In this document: positions 18,200-27,008 of the stretch, piece after piece
Numbering within the stretch: the stretch's first letter is position 1
Layout: each line of letters begins with the position of its first letter
Translations under genes and position numbers: made by a program
NCBI RefSeq assembly: GCF_000236565.1
Contig: NZ_AHAM01000292.1
Span: 1-52,137, forward strand
From: Mesorhizobium alhagi CCNWXJ12-2
GTDB taxonomy: Bacteria > Pseudomonadota > Alphaproteobacteria > Rhizobiales > Rhizobiaceae
Direction: 5' to 3'
DNA: 52,137 bases
Notes under the pieces: model-generated
What the model was told of the DNA's origin: nothing
The model's database searches: none
Seen by the model: the letters and a program-made list of their open reading frames with translations, nothing else

Positions 18200-18247
18200 T
18201 CGTATTATATTACGATACAGACAACTGTAATACGGTTCAGCGTATTA
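18200..18247. promoter_or_regulatory. two palindromes in the IclR/substrate-binding-protein intergenic region
   Basis: TCGTA-TTATAT-TACGA (18200-18215) and TAATACG-GTTCAG-CGTATTA (18228-18247) are both perfect inverted repeats with six-base spacers, sharing the half-site CGTA/TACG. Their centres are 30 bases apart, about three helical turns, so two dimers would bind the same DNA face. They lie 42-90 bases upstream of the binding-protein start and 80-130 upstream of the IclR start, the expected position for IclR-type operators controlling both directions. Confidence 0.55.
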
Positions 18248-18328
18248 ATCGGGTTAAGGCTTGTCAAGAAGCGCTCAAGAGCCGACACCGCGCATGGCAT
18301 CTGGGTAGCGAAAAAAAGAGACACGGGA

Positions 18329-19105
18329 TTGAGCAAGGAAAAACAGGACACTTTGTTCGTCGGATCGCTCGAAAAAGGCATGCGCATCCTGAGCGCTTTC
18401 GACGAGCGGCACAGTGCATTGGGGCTGACGGAAATTGCTGCATTGACACGGCTCGACAAAAGCGCCGTGCAGCGGCTGACCAACACGCTGCACAAGATCG
18501 GCTATCTCAACAAGGATCCCGAATCCCGGCGTTACCGCCCGTCGTTGAGGTGCCTGGAACTTGGCAACGCCTATCTTTGGTCTGATCCCCTCGTGCAGTT
18601 GGCCATGCCAAAGCTGATCGAGCTTGGCCGCAAGCTGGGTGAGCGCGTTAACGTAGCGCGGCTCGACGGACATGAGATCGTTTATATCATCCGCATTCCG
18701 ACACAGCTGACGAGCTTTGGCGCCATGATCGCGGGCCGACGCCTGCCCGCACTCACGACCTCCAGCGGCCGCGCCATGATCGCCTGTCTTGACGAAAGCG
18801 AGCGCAAGGAGGCGGTGGAAACATGGCCGATTGTTGCCTTGACGCCGAAGACGACGCTCGACCGAACGAAGATTGCCGCCGCAATCGAAGATGCGGCAGC
18901 GTGCGGCTATGGGCTGACGCAGAACGAAAACATTCTGAACGAGATCGGCATTGCCGCCCCTATCCTTGCTGCCGACGGGCGCCCAATGGCGACCGTGCAG
19001 TGCTCTGTATCCAGCCTGAGATGGAGCATTGACAGAGTGCGAACGGAAATCGCGCCGCACATCATCGAGGTCGCGAATTCCATTCATCTGGCAAAACGGG
19101 GGTAG
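18329..19105 (+). CDS. IclR family transcriptional regulator
   Basis: A 258-residue regulator. The N-terminal winged helix (about residues 10-72) reads SLEKGMRILSAFDERHSALG and LTEIAALTRLDKSAVQRLTN, followed by the wing; the C-terminal ligand-binding GAF-like domain has LDGHEIVYIIRIPT, TSSGRAMIACL and CGYGLTQNEN with IGIAAPILAADG. The frame is open from 18125, but the usual IclR length and the position of the HTH point to a start at TTG 18329; no in-frame ATG or GTG lies close to the HTH, so the start is uncertain. It is divergent from the importer operon and very probably controls it through the palindromes between them. The 3' end converges on acdS, 25 bases away. Confidence 0.9.
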   Translation: MSKEKQDTLFVGSLEKGMRILSAFDERHSALGLTEIAALTRLDKSAVQRLTNTLHKIGYLNKDPESRRYRPSLRCLELGNAYLWSDPLVQLAMPKLIELGRKLGERVNVARLDGHEIVYIIRIPTQLTSFGAMIAGRRLPALTTSSGRAMIACLDESERKEAVETWPIVALTPKTTLDRTKIAAAIEDAAACGYGLTQNENILNEIGIAAPILAADGRPMATVQCSVSSLRWSIDRVRTEIAPHIIEVANSIHLAKRG

Positions 19106-19130
19106 CTCCGCGACGTTCGTGCCACCAGCG

Positions 19131-20144
19131 TCACCCGTTGCGGAATGTGTAGCTGTAGCCGTTGATCGCCGGCACCCCGCCGAGATGGGCATAGAGCACC
19201 TTCGATCCCTCCGGGAAGAACCCTTTCTTCACCAGATCGATCATGCCCTGCATGGATTTCCCCTCATAGACCGGGTCCGTCATCATGCCTTCGAGCCGGG
19301 CGCAGATCCGAATCGCCTCCTTCGTCTCCTCGGAGGGGACGCCGTAGAGCGGATAGGCGTAGTCCTCCATCAGCACTACGTCGTCCACGGAAATCGCGGC
19401 GCCAAGCTCGACCAGGTCCGCCGTCTTCTGCGCGATGTCGAGCACCTGTGCCTTGGTCTGCTTGGGCGTGGCGGAGGCGTCGATGCCTATCACATTGCGC
19501 TGCCGTCCATCCTTGGCGAAACCGACCACCATGCCGGCATGGGTAGAGCCCGTCACGGTGCAAACCACGATGTAGTCGAACTTGAAGTCGAGCTCGGCTT
19601 CCTGGGCGCGAACCTCCTCGGCGAAGCCGACATAGCCGAGCCCGCCATATTTGTGCACCGATGCCCCCGCGGGGATGGGATAGGGCCTGCCGCCCTTCGC
19701 CTCCACATCCTTCAGCGCGTTTTCCCAGCTTTGCCGGATGCCGATGTCAAAGCCTTCGTCGACCAGTTCCACATCCGCGCCCATTACGCGGCTGAGCAGA
19801 ATGTTGCCGACGCGATCATAGACGGCATCCTCATGCGGCACCCAGCTTTCCTGTATCAGCCGACATTTGAAACCGATTTTGGCGGCCGTCGCTGCCACCA
19901 TGCGCGTGTGGTTCGACTGCACGCCGCCGATCGAGACCAGCGTATCGGCCCCCGAGGCGATGGCGTCAGGGACGATATACTCCAGCTTTCGCAGCTTGTT
20001 GCCGCCGAAGGCAAGACCCGAGTTGCAGTCTTCACGCTTGGCGTAGAGTTCCACCTTGCCTCCCAGATGCGCCGACAGGCGCTCCAGCTTTTCAATGTGG
20101 GTGGGGCCGAAGGTGAGCGGATAACGGGGGAATTTTTGCAGCAT
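19131..20144 (-). CDS. acdS: 1-aminocyclopropane-1-carboxylate (ACC) deaminase
   Basis: A 337-residue PLP enzyme that splits the ethylene precursor ACC into 2-oxobutanoate and ammonia, a trait of plant-associated bacteria that lowers plant ethylene. The start [14 protein letters not shown] and the full length match AcdS. The PLP lysine is Lys50 in AFGGNKLRK; the region [16 protein letters not shown] and the PLP-phosphate loop [15 protein letters not shown] are present. Residues that separate true ACC deaminases from the related D-cysteine desulfhydrases, Glu294 in DPVYEGKS and Leu321 in YAHLGG (E295/L322 in Pseudomonas numbering), are both conserved. It is divergent from an Lrp-type regulator 130 bases away, the arrangement known for acdS/acdR. 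It converges with the IclR gene of the gamma-glutamyl locus. Confidence 0.95.
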   Translation of the reverse strand: MLQKFPRYPLTFGPTHIEKLERLSAHLGGKVELYAKREDCNSGLAFGGNKLRKLEYIVPDAIASGADTLVSIGGVQSNHTRMVAATAAKIGFKCRLIQESWVPHEDAVYDRVGNILLSRVMGADVELVDEGFDIGIRQSWENALKDVEAKGGRPYPIPAGASVHKYGGLGYVGFAEEVRAQEAELDFKFDYIVVCTVTGSTHAGMVVGFAKDGRQRNVIGIDASATPKQTKAQVLDIAQKTADLVELGAAISVDDVVLMEDYAYPLYGVPSEETKEAIRICARLEGMMTDPVYEGKSMQGMIDLVKKGFFPEGSKVLYAHLGGVPAINGYSYTFRNG

Positions 20145-20276
20145 GTGCAGCCTTTCAGGAGCAGGGTTGAGAAAGAGAAGTTAACCCATCTCGCCTGGAA
20201 GGTGCTTTCTAAGGGGGCGGATTCCCTATAAATATATGCGTAAAGATCACTGTTTTGCTTTTGTTTCTCTCACCAA
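20145..20276. promoter_or_regulatory. acdS/acdR divergent promoter region
   Basis: This AT-rich intergenic stretch between the two start codons holds TATAAATATATGCG (20227-20240) and TTTTGCTTTTGTTTCTC (20253-20269), plausible promoter and Lrp-binding sequence. No sigma-54 -24/-12 element (TGGCAC-N5-TTGC) was found on either strand, so NifA control as in some symbiotic acdS genes is not supported here. Confidence 0.4.
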
Positions 20277-20768
20277 ATGGCCTCTCTAATGAAAGAATCT
20301 TCCGAAGGTACGCAGCTGGATCGGATTGACAGCAAAATTCTCCGCCAGTTGCAGCGTGACGGCAGGCTGAGCAATTCGGATCTGGCGAAACTGGTCGGTG
20401 TCAGTCCGGCAACCTGCCATCGCCGAACCGAGCGTCTGTTCCGGGAGGGATATGTTCGCGGCGTTCATGCCGACATTGACCCAAAGTGCATCGAGCGGGG
20501 TGCTCTGGTGATGGTCGGCGTCGTCCTGGATCGCTCGACGCCGGAGAGTTTTGCTGCCTTCGAGACGGCGATTCGAAAACTTCCTTTCATCCTTGATTGC
20601 CATCTGGTAGCCGGCGATTTCGACTACTTTCTGAAGATCCGCGTGCGCGACATGGCTGATTTCAACCGATTGCACGGCAGCCAGCTCATCGCCCTTCCAG
20701 GGGTGCGCCAAACACGCACGTTCTTCGTAATGAAAGAGGTCGTCGACGGCGCGATCCTAGACTTTTAA
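20277..20768 (+). CDS. acdR: Lrp/AsnC family regulator, probable AcdR
   Basis: A 163-residue Lrp-type protein. Residues 14-65 form the AsnC HTH (LDRIDSKILRQLQRDGRLSN, then DLAKLVGVSPATCHRRTERL); the C-terminal RAM domain (about 85-155) includes LDCHLVAGDFDYFLKIRVRD and LPGVRQTRTFFVMKEV. It sits divergently beside acdS, which is the conserved position of AcdR, the activator needed for acdS expression in several Proteobacteria. ATG 20277 is taken; ATG 20289 is also in frame and slightly better spaced to the HTH. It is 12 bases from a perfect palindrome (20770-20783) that may act as a weak terminator. Confidence 0.85.
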   Translation: MASLMKESSEGTQLDRIDSKILRQLQRDGRLSNSDLAKLVGVSPATCHRRTERLFREGYVRGVHADIDPKCIERGALVMVGVVLDRSTPESFAAFETAIRKLPFILDCHLVAGDFDYFLKIRVRDMADFNRLHGSQLIALPGVRQTRTFFVMKEVVDGAILDF

Positions 20769-20769
20769 T

Positions 20770-20783
20770 CGGCTTTAAAGCCG
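20770..20783. terminator. perfect 14-bp palindrome after acdR
   Basis: CGGCTTTAAAGCCG directly follows the acdR stop. It has no loop and no T run, so it could equally be a protein site; a terminator role is only a guess. The following stretch to 21288 (about 500 bases) shows no gene I recognise; short open frames there have no family features. Confidence 0.25.
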
Positions 20784-21288
20784 TACTCCATCGCGATTGC
20801 CGCTACGAGATCGAGGGTTCGGGAACGCTCTTCTCCAACCACATCCCCGACTACCGCAACCTGATCAGCAGCAACACGACCGTCAGGGCGGCAAGGCTGA
20901 GTCATGGTCCGAGGGCCCGCTGCGCATCGCGGCCGGTTTTCACGGCGCCGGCAGCGATCGTGTATGGCGGGGCTCGGAGCTAAGGGACAGCTTCCATCAT
21001 TTGGGGGGGACCCTCAGCTTTCTCGTGTCAAAGCCTTCGCAAATGACCGAAAGGGATTTTAGTTTCACATTGCGATAGGTCGGCGCTGATGAAGATCCTG
21101 GCGGCGTGGCGGCCCGCCTCCACGGGCACGCTCGAAACCCGACGGCCAGCAATTGACCCATCTGACAGTGGCTGGGTCGATCCGTGCCGGGCATCGCCTT
21201 CTTGCCAAGCGATGGCCGATTGCGCCAACCGTGGCCGCGTCGATCGCGAGATTGTTCGAGCGGGCAGCTTCGTGGTAGCTCAGTTCTC

Positions 21289-22878
21289 TCAGCGGATCAT
21301 GTCCGCGGCTTTCTCCGCGATCATCACGACGGGCGATGCCGTGTTGCCCGAGACGATCCTCGGCATGATCGAGGCATCGACGACGCGCACCCCGTCGAGC
21401 CCGTGAACCTTGAGGTCGCTGCCGACCACCGCCCGATCGTCCTGTCCCATCTTGCAGGTGCCGACCGGGTGGAAGATCGTCGTCGCGATGTTGCCGATCT
21501 GGTGCGTCAGGCTCTCGTGCGACTGGTGCGCTGGGCCGGGCAGGATTTCCTCCGGCCGGTAGCGGGCGAGCGCCCTCGCCGTCATGATCCGCCGCACCTG
21601 GCGTACGGCCAGGAGCGCGACATGCCGATCGTTCGGCGCCGAGAGGTAGTTCAACCTGATCTCCGGCTGCCGGTCGGGCACGGTCGAAACCGCATGCACG
21701 CTGCCGACGCTTTCGGGCCGCAGGTTGCAGACCGAGACCGTGATGGCCGGGAACGGGTGCAGCGGGTCGCCCAGCCTGTCCGTCGACAGCGGCTGCACGT
21801 GGTATTCGAGGTCGGGCGTCGCGCGTGAGGAGTCCGACTTCGTGAACATGCCGAACTGGCTCGGCGCCATCGACATGGGCCCCGATTGCATCAGCGCATA
21901 CTGCAGCGCGATGCGCGCCTTGCCGAGGCGGCTGTTGACCATGCTGTTGAGCGTTGTGGCGCCTGAAACCTTGTAGACGGTGCGGATCTGCAGATGGTCC
22001 TGCAGGTTCTCGCCGACGCCCTGGCTCGCATGGACGACGTCGATGCCGAGGTCGTGCAGCACGTCGGGTCGACCGACGCCGGAGAGTTCAAGCAGCCGCG
22101 GCGAGTTAATCGAGCCGGCAGCGAGCAGGACTTCGCGATCGGTGGGCGCCTCGTATTGCCTCCCGTCTCGGAGGAAGCGCACTCCCGTCACGCGGCGGCC
22201 TTCGAATACGAGGCTCTGCGTCATCGCATTGGTTATCAGGCGCAGGTTGGGCCGCTTCAGTGCCGGTCGCAGGAAGCCCTTGGCGGCGTTCCAGCGGAAG
22301 CCGCGCTGCTGGTTGACCTCGAAGAAGCCGGAGCCCTCGTTGTTTCCGTCGTTGAAGTCGGCGCGCGGATTGATGCCGAACTCCTTGGCGCCTTCCTGCA
22401 CCGCGCGCAGGATGTCCCAAGTCAGGCGCTGCTTTGCCACTTTCCACTCGCCGCCGCTGCCGTGGAGATCGGTCTTGCCGCCATGATGGTCTTCCGACCT
22501 CAGGAAATAGGGCAACACGTCGTCCCAGCCCCAGCCGACATTGCCCATCTGACGCCAGCCGTCGTAGTCGGCGGCCTGGCCGCGCATGTAAATCATGCCG
22601 TTGACCGAGGAGCAGCCGCCCAGCACCTTGCCGCGCGGATAAACCAGCGAGCGTCCATTCAGACCCGGCTCCGGCGCCGTCTTCATCATCCAGTCGGTAC
22701 GCGGATTGCCGATGCAGTAGAGATAGCCGACCGGGATATGCACCCAGTGATAGTTGTCCGAGCCGCCGGCCTCGAGCAGCAGGACGCGCGTGGCGGGATT
22801 CTGCGTCAGGCGGTTGGCCAGCACGCAGCCGGCCGTGCCGGCGCCGACGATGATGTAGTCGTAGCGTCCGTCGATCAT
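21289..22878 (-). CDS. GMC family FAD-dependent oxidoreductase
   Basis: A 529-residue glucose-methanol-choline oxidoreductase. The FAD motif DYIIVGAGTAGCVLANRL opens the protein, the GMC signature region PRGKVLGGCSSVNGMIYMRG follows near residue 80, and the C-terminal active site has FHPVGTCKMG with the catalytic histidine and VVDASIMPRIVSGNTASPV. Such enzymes oxidise primary alcohol or sugar hydroxyls to aldehydes or ketones, passing electrons to a quinone or oxygen. ATG 22878 overlaps the kinase stop as ATGA, so it is the last gene of the polyol operon and is translationally coupled. The substrate is probably an alcohol related to that operon; the choline dehydrogenase branch is a less likely alternative because no bet genes are nearby. 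Confidence 0.9.
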   Translation of the reverse strand: MIDGRYDYIIVGAGTAGCVLANRLTQNPATRVLLLEAGGSDNYHWVHIPVGYLYCIGNPRTDWMMKTAPEPGLNGRSLVYPRGKVLGGCSSVNGMIYMRGQAADYDGWRQMGNVGWGWDDVLPYFLRSEDHHGGKTDLHGSGGEWKVAKQRLTWDILRAVQEGAKEFGINPRADFNDGNNEGSGFFEVNQQRGFRWNAAKGFLRPALKRPNLRLITNAMTQSLVFEGRRVTGVRFLRDGRQYEAPTDREVLLAAGSINSPRLLELSGVGRPDVLHDLGIDVVHASQGVGENLQDHLQIRTVYKVSGATTLNSMVNSRLGKARIALQYALMQSGPMSMAPSQFGMFTKSDSSRATPDLEYHVQPLSTDRLGDPLHPFPAITVSVCNLRPESVGSVHAVSTVPDRQPEIRLNYLSAPNDRHVALLAVRQVRRIMTARALARYRPEEILPGPAHQSHESLTHQIGNIATTIFHPVGTCKMGQDDRAVVGSDLKVHGLDGVRVVDASIMPRIVSGNTASPVVMIAEKAADMIR

Positions 22879-24395
22879 GACGCAACCGGCCCCGGCGATG
22901 CCAGTTCCCTCCACAGCGGGTCGACAGCCTCGGTCAGCCGCCTCCAGATCGCGTAACGCCGGTCATAGTGCGCGCGCATCGCCGGATCGGAGCTGTATGC
23001 CCGTGCTGGCCTCGCCATGGCGGCGACCGCCTCGGCCTCTGCCGGATAGAGCCCCACCCCGATCGCCGCTGCCATCGCCGCGCCGAGAGCGCCCGTCTCA
23101 CGTGCCTCAGCCACGGTTACCGGAACCCCCAGGCCGTCGGCAAACATCTGCGCCCAGTGGACAGAGCGCGAGCCACCTCCCGAGAGCGCCGCGGTCGAGA
23201 AGGTCACGCCTGCCTCGGCCAGGACTCCGACGTGGCGGCGATGCTCGAACATCACGCCTTCGAAGATCGCGCGCAGCAGGTGGCCCTCGCCGTGCCAGCC
23301 GGCAACCCCGAAGAAGCCGCCGCGTTGATGCGAGCCCAGCCGTCCGCCGTAGAGGAAGGGATGGAACAAGGGATCGTCATGCGCCGGGGCAACGTCGGCG
23401 ACCATTTCATTGACGAAGCCGAACGGATCGTTGTGGTGGCTCCCGCGTTCTACCAGCGCACGCACGTACCATTCGAGGTTGGCGGCCGATGTCGCGCTGT
23501 TCTCCATGTTGACGAAAAGGCCGGGCCCGTAGGCGGCGACCATGAAGACGCGATCGTCGCGTACCGGTGCGTCTGAGAAGACCTGATTGATGGACCAGCT
23601 GCCCACGACCACCGATGCCGCGCCGGCGCCAACCGCCCCCGAGCCGAGGGCTGATGCGACGACATCGAAATAGCCGGCGACCACGGGCGTGCCCTTCGCC
23701 AGCCCGGTCGCGGCGGCTGCGTCGGCCGTCACGACGCCGACTATGCTGGATGGCTGGAGCAATGGCGGCAACCGCGTCGTGGCGTCCTCCAGCCCGTAGA
23801 GCGCGAGGAGGCCGGTGTCGTAGACGGCGTCCGGCAGCCGCAGCAGGCCTGCGCCCGACATGTCGGAAATCTCGCTGGCTGGCATTCCGGTCAAGCTGTA
23901 CGTCAGGATGTCCTTGGCGAACAGCAGCGTCCCGGCCCGCTCGTAAAGTTCCGGCCGGTGCCGCTTGAGCCAGGCGAGCAGGGTGGGCGTCTGAGACGGC
24001 CATGGCCTTTGCAAGGCGATCGCGTGCATGTCAGAGCCGACCGCGGTGTCGAGCTCCACAGCAAGCGCGGCAGCGCGCGTGTCGAGCGATTGTATTCCGA
24101 TCAGAGCCGCGCCGTCCCGGTCAAGAAGGTATAGGCCATTGCCATGTCCTGCCGTGCCTATTGCGGCGATGGCGCCGGAGTCGATGTCGGCCGCGCCGAT
24201 GCAGCCTGCGATGGCCGCCTTGGCGTTCTCCCAAAGCTCCGGCACCGACCGCTCCACCATGCCGGCGGCCGGCTTATGTGTGGCACCGTCCACCGCATGC
24301 GCTGCAAGCTGCCGCCCCTCCAGGTCGAACAGAACCGCCTTGATAACGGTGTTGCCGGCATCGAGTCCGAGCAGGTACGGTCCGCCATCAGCCAC
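22875..24395 (-). CDS. FGGY family carbohydrate kinase
   Basis: About 506 residues. The N-terminal phosphate loop is LLGLDAGNTVIKAVLFDLEG, followed by AIGTAGHGNGLYLLD, the ADP-binding GSWSINQVF region, and the second FGGY signature near LSGGGSRSVHWAQMFADGLG. These kinases phosphorylate a sugar or polyol with ATP (xylulose, ribulose, glycerol, erythritol and others). I chose GTG 24395, which overlaps the aldolase gene by eight bases; GTG 24425 is also in frame, with AAGGGG close to it. Neighbours (GlpD-like dehydrogenase, aldolase, SorC regulator, ribose-type importer) suggest it commits the imported compound to catabolism, as EryA does in erythritol loci, but the sequence does not prove a specific sugar. 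Confidence 0.9.
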   Translation of the reverse strand: MADGGPYLLGLDAGNTVIKAVLFDLEGRQLAAHAVDGATHKPAAGMVERSVPELWENAKAAIAGCIGAADIDSGAIAAIGTAGHGNGLYLLDRDGAALIGIQSLDTRAAALAVELDTAVGSDMHAIALQRPWPSQTPTLLAWLKRHRPELYERAGTLLFAKDILTYSLTGMPASEISDMSGAGLLRLPDAVYDTGLLALYGLEDATTRLPPLLQPSSIVGVVTADAAAATGLAKGTPVVAGYFDVVASALGSGAVGAGAASVVVGSWSINQVFSDAPVRDDRVFMVAAYGPGLFVNMENSATSAANLEWYVRALVERGSHHNDPFGFVNEMVADVAPAHDDPLFHPFLYGGRLGSHQRGGFFGVAGWHGEGHLLRAIFEGVMFEHRRHVGVLAEAGVTFSTAALSGGGSRSVHWAQMFADGLGVPVTVAEARETGALGAAMAAAIGVGLYPAEAEAVAAMARPARAYSSDPAMRAHYDRRYAIWRRLTEAVDPLWRELASPGPVAS

Positions 24396-25230
24396 GGTTG
24401 TATATATCCCAGGTTTCTTCGCCACCGGCCCCTTGATGGATCATGGCCATCAGCGCGTTGACCACGGCCTTCGGGTTGGAATGCTGGTAGATGTTGCGGC
24501 CATAGACCATGCCCCTGGCACCCTGCTTCATCAACGCGGCCGATTTCGCCAGCACCGCCTTGAGATCCTCCTTGCCGCCGCCGCGCACCAGAACCGGCAC
24601 CCGCGCCGCCTCGACGACGCGATGGAACTCCTCCGGATCGTCGGTCGGGTCGGCCTTGATGATGTCGGCGCCCATCTCGGAAGCGAGGCGAACCAGCGTG
24701 ACGATTTTCTCGGCATTGCCATCGACCTGGTAGCCGCCGCGCACCTCGTTGGGCAGCATGACCAGCGGTTCGATCATGAGCGGCATGCCATAGCGATGGC
24801 AGGCCGCCCTTACCTTGCTGATGTTCTCCACGCACTGGCGGAACAGGTCCGGCTCGTCCGGCAACATGAACAGGTTCACCACCACGCAGGCCGCATCCAT
24901 CTCCAACGCGCCGACGATCGGATCGTCATGGTTCTGCAGCAGTGACCACATCACCTTGTGGCGCTGCGCATTGTAGGGATTGCCCATGTCGATGCGCATC
25001 ACCAGCGCCGGCTTATCCTTCTCGGGCCTGCCCTGCAGCAGGTCGGCCTGTCCGTAGGCCATCTGGATCGCGTCGGGCCGGGCACGGACCAGCGTGTCGA
25101 CGACCCCTGCCATATCCTCCAGCCCGACCAGAAAACCAGGCTCGTTACAGACGCCATGGTCGAGCGCCACGTCGAGGCAGCCGCCGCGGGTGAAGAGCCG
25201 GTTCATCCGTGCCTTGGTGCTCAGGCGCAT
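24388..25230 (-). CDS. class I (DeoC/LsrF/FbaB-type) aldolase
   Basis: A 280-residue TIM-barrel aldolase. VALDHGVCNEPG near residue 21 is the DHG motif of the DeoC/FbaB family, and the Schiff-base lysine is probably Lys192 in GADIIKADPTDD; GGGKEDLKAVLAK and ARGMVYGRNIYQHSNP form the phosphate-binding end, as in LsrF. It would cleave a phosphorylated ketose or similar intermediate to triose-phosphate-sized pieces. Start ATG 25230 has AGGAG six bases upstream and overlaps the dehydrogenase stop by ten bases. Operon position between dehydrogenase and kinase supports a step after phosphorylation and oxidation. Whether it acts in the forward aldol or thiolase-like manner of LsrF cannot be told. 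Confidence 0.85.
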   Translation of the reverse strand: MRLSTKARMNRLFTRGGCLDVALDHGVCNEPGFLVGLEDMAGVVDTLVRARPDAIQMAYGQADLLQGRPEKDKPALVMRIDMGNPYNAQRHKVMWSLLQNHDDPIVGALEMDAACVVVNLFMLPDEPDLFRQCVENISKVRAACHRYGMPLMIEPLVMLPNEVRGGYQVDGNAEKIVTLVRLASEMGADIIKADPTDDPEEFHRVVEAARVPVLVRGGGKEDLKAVLAKSAALMKQGARGMVYGRNIYQHSNPKAVVNALMAMIHQGAGGEETWDIYNRG

Positions 25231-26951
25231 TGGGAACTCCTGTCCTTGGATCGTTGTTCGAGCCTGTGGCGGGATACGCCATGGTATTCCGCCAGGTCGT
25301 TCGTGAATGCGCCGACCTCCCGGTCCTTCTGCTCTTCGCTCCAGCCGAGCGCGCCGGCCATGATGGCGGCCACGCGGTCGACGATGGTACCTGACACCTC
25401 GCCGCGGATCGACAGTGGCGTTCGCCGCACCAGCACGTCCTCCAACCCCACGACGAACTCGTTATGCACGAGGAACAGGATTTCGGCCGCGGTGGTGAGG
25501 CAGACCCCGTCGAGGGGTTCGTCGTCGTCGCGACCGAGGCAGTAGGCCAAGACGTCCTCGGCTCGGGTGCCGTAGAGGTCGGCCAGATAGGCCGCACGCG
25601 CCGCACTGATGTGGTGCCGCGCGACAAGCGCCGCCGCGAAACCACCGGCGGCGTTAGGAAAGCCAGTGCCCCCTCCGATGGCGAGATCCAGCGTGCCACG
25701 CAGCCGACCGCGCGCCAGTTCGGCCAGCACGATGTCGGCGGCCTGCTCGGCAAAGGCGCGAAAGGTCGTCCACTTGCCGCCCACCATGCAGAACTGCGGC
25801 ACCGTGCCCTCGATGCGACGGATGAAATGGCCGCGCGAGATGCGGCCGGTAAATTCGTGGTCACTTTTCGGCAGCGGACGGATTCCACTGTAGCTGTAGA
25901 CGACGTGCTCCACTGACAGCGCAATCGCGGGAAACACACCACGCACGGCATCGAGGATGTAGTCCCTTTCCTCTGGCTCGCAGCGCACCCTATCGGCCCG
26001 GGCGACGCGGATGTCGGTCGACCCGGCCAAAACCTTGCCGAGATAGGGGAAGACAATGCAGATCCTCCCATCGGCATTCTCGAAGAAGATCATGTGGCCC
26101 TGCATTGCGTCGAGCAGCGCAGGGCAGTCGAGGATCAGGTGCGACCCCTTGGTGCCGGAAATCAGGGGCTCAGCACTTGCCCCGCCTTCGGAGAGGCTGG
26201 CCAGCGCTGCGTCGAGCCACGCGCCGGTGGCGTTGACCACGGCCTTCGCCGTTACAGGCAGGACTTCTCCGGTCGGGCCGTCGGTGACGGCGAACCCGGC
26301 GCCGGATCGCGCGATCTCGGCATGGTTCAGCGCCACGGCCTGTGGCGCCAGCCGCTTCGTGTCGAGGATCAACTCGACGCCCAGACGCTCGGGATAACTG
26401 ATCCAGGCATCGTGATAGGTGGCCGAGAAACGCAGTCGCGGCGAGAGCGATGGCCAGCGCCTGAGTGTCTCGCGCGCGCTGCGGAAGCGATGTTTCGGCA
26501 GGAGGCGACGATGGCGTGTTGTCCAGTCGTAAAGCATGAGCCCGATCTTGATCGGCAACGCGCCCCTGCTTGCCGGGCGGTTGGTTATTCCGAGAAACCC
26601 CGCGGCCCCGTTCAGCAGGCCAGACAAGACCGAGTTGATCGGGATGGTCGTCGGCAGCGCGCGCACCATGTGAGGTGCGTTGAGCAGCAGCGCGTCGCGC
26701 TCGCGCAGCGATTCCCAGACGAGATCGAACTCGCCGTTCTCCAGGTAGCGTAGGCCGCCGTGGATCATGCGTGAGGGGGCGGCGCTGCAGCCTGAGCAGA
26801 AGTCGTTGCGCTCGACGAGAAGTACCCGCAGGCCCTGCAGCGCCAGTTCGCGATAGACCCCGATGCCGTTGATGCCGCCGCCAACGACGATGACGTCGAA
26901 CGAGGCGTCGTGGCGGATCAAATCGAGGTTAGCGTCTCTCTGTTCGGGCAT
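25221..26951 (-). CDS. FAD-dependent glycerol-3-phosphate dehydrogenase-like protein (GlpD/EryB type)
   Basis: A 576-residue flavoprotein. The dinucleotide fold FDVIVVGGGINGIGVYRELA is followed by MIHGGLRYLENGEFDLVWE, the GlpD family hallmark, then VVNATGAWLD and SGIRPL, and by the C-terminal helical cap (LVHNEFVVGLEDVLVRRTPL). GlpD enzymes oxidise sn-glycerol 3-phosphate to dihydroxyacetone phosphate at the membrane, donating electrons to ubiquinone; close relatives (EryB) oxidise erythritol phosphate. In a kinase- and aldolase-containing operon a phosphopolyol substrate is likely. The gene lies 57 bases after the aldo-keto reductase gene. No membrane segment is visible, in line with peripheral attachment. 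It could also be an ordinary GlpD paralogue. Confidence 0.9.
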   Translation of the reverse strand: MPEQRDANLDLIRHDASFDVIVVGGGINGIGVYRELALQGLRVLLVERNDFCSGCSAAPSRMIHGGLRYLENGEFDLVWESLRERDALLLNAPHMVRALPTTIPINSVLSGLLNGAAGFLGITNRPASRGALPIKIGLMLYDWTTRHRRLLPKHRFRSARETLRRWPSLSPRLRFSATYHDAWISYPERLGVELILDTKRLAPQAVALNHAEIARSGAGFAVTDGPTGEVLPVTAKAVVNATGAWLDAALASLSEGGASAEPLISGTKGSHLILDCPALLDAMQGHMIFFENADGRICIVFPYLGKVLAGSTDIRVARADRVRCEPEERDYILDAVRGVFPAIALSVEHVVYSYSGIRPLPKSDHEFTGRISRGHFIRRIEGTVPQFCMVGGKWTTFRAFAEQAADIVLAELARGRLRGTLDLAIGGGTGFPNAAGGFAAALVARHHISAARAAYLADLYGTRAEDVLAYCLGRDDDEPLDGVCLTTAAEILFLVHNEFVVGLEDVLVRRTPLSIRGEVSGTIVDRVAAIMAGALGWSEEQKDREVGAFTNDLAEYHGVSRHRLEQRSKDRSSQCA

Positions 26952-27008
26952 GGCATGTCGTTCGCCGTCACGGGTGCGGCGCGGGTCCTTGGTCGTTTCG
27001 GGTGGCGG

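Noticed and set aside
19029-20231. 400-codon plus-strand frame opposite acdS
   Set aside because: acdS is unmistakable on the minus strand; the mirror product has no motif.
20145-20276. sigma-54 promoter for acdS (as in some symbiotic acdS genes)
   Set aside because: No TGGCAC-N5-TTGC pattern on either strand.
20797-21288. fragment reading RYEIEGSGTLFSNHIPDYRN after acdR
   Set aside because: Looks protein-like over about 30 residues but I cannot name the family, and no start or stop supports a gene.
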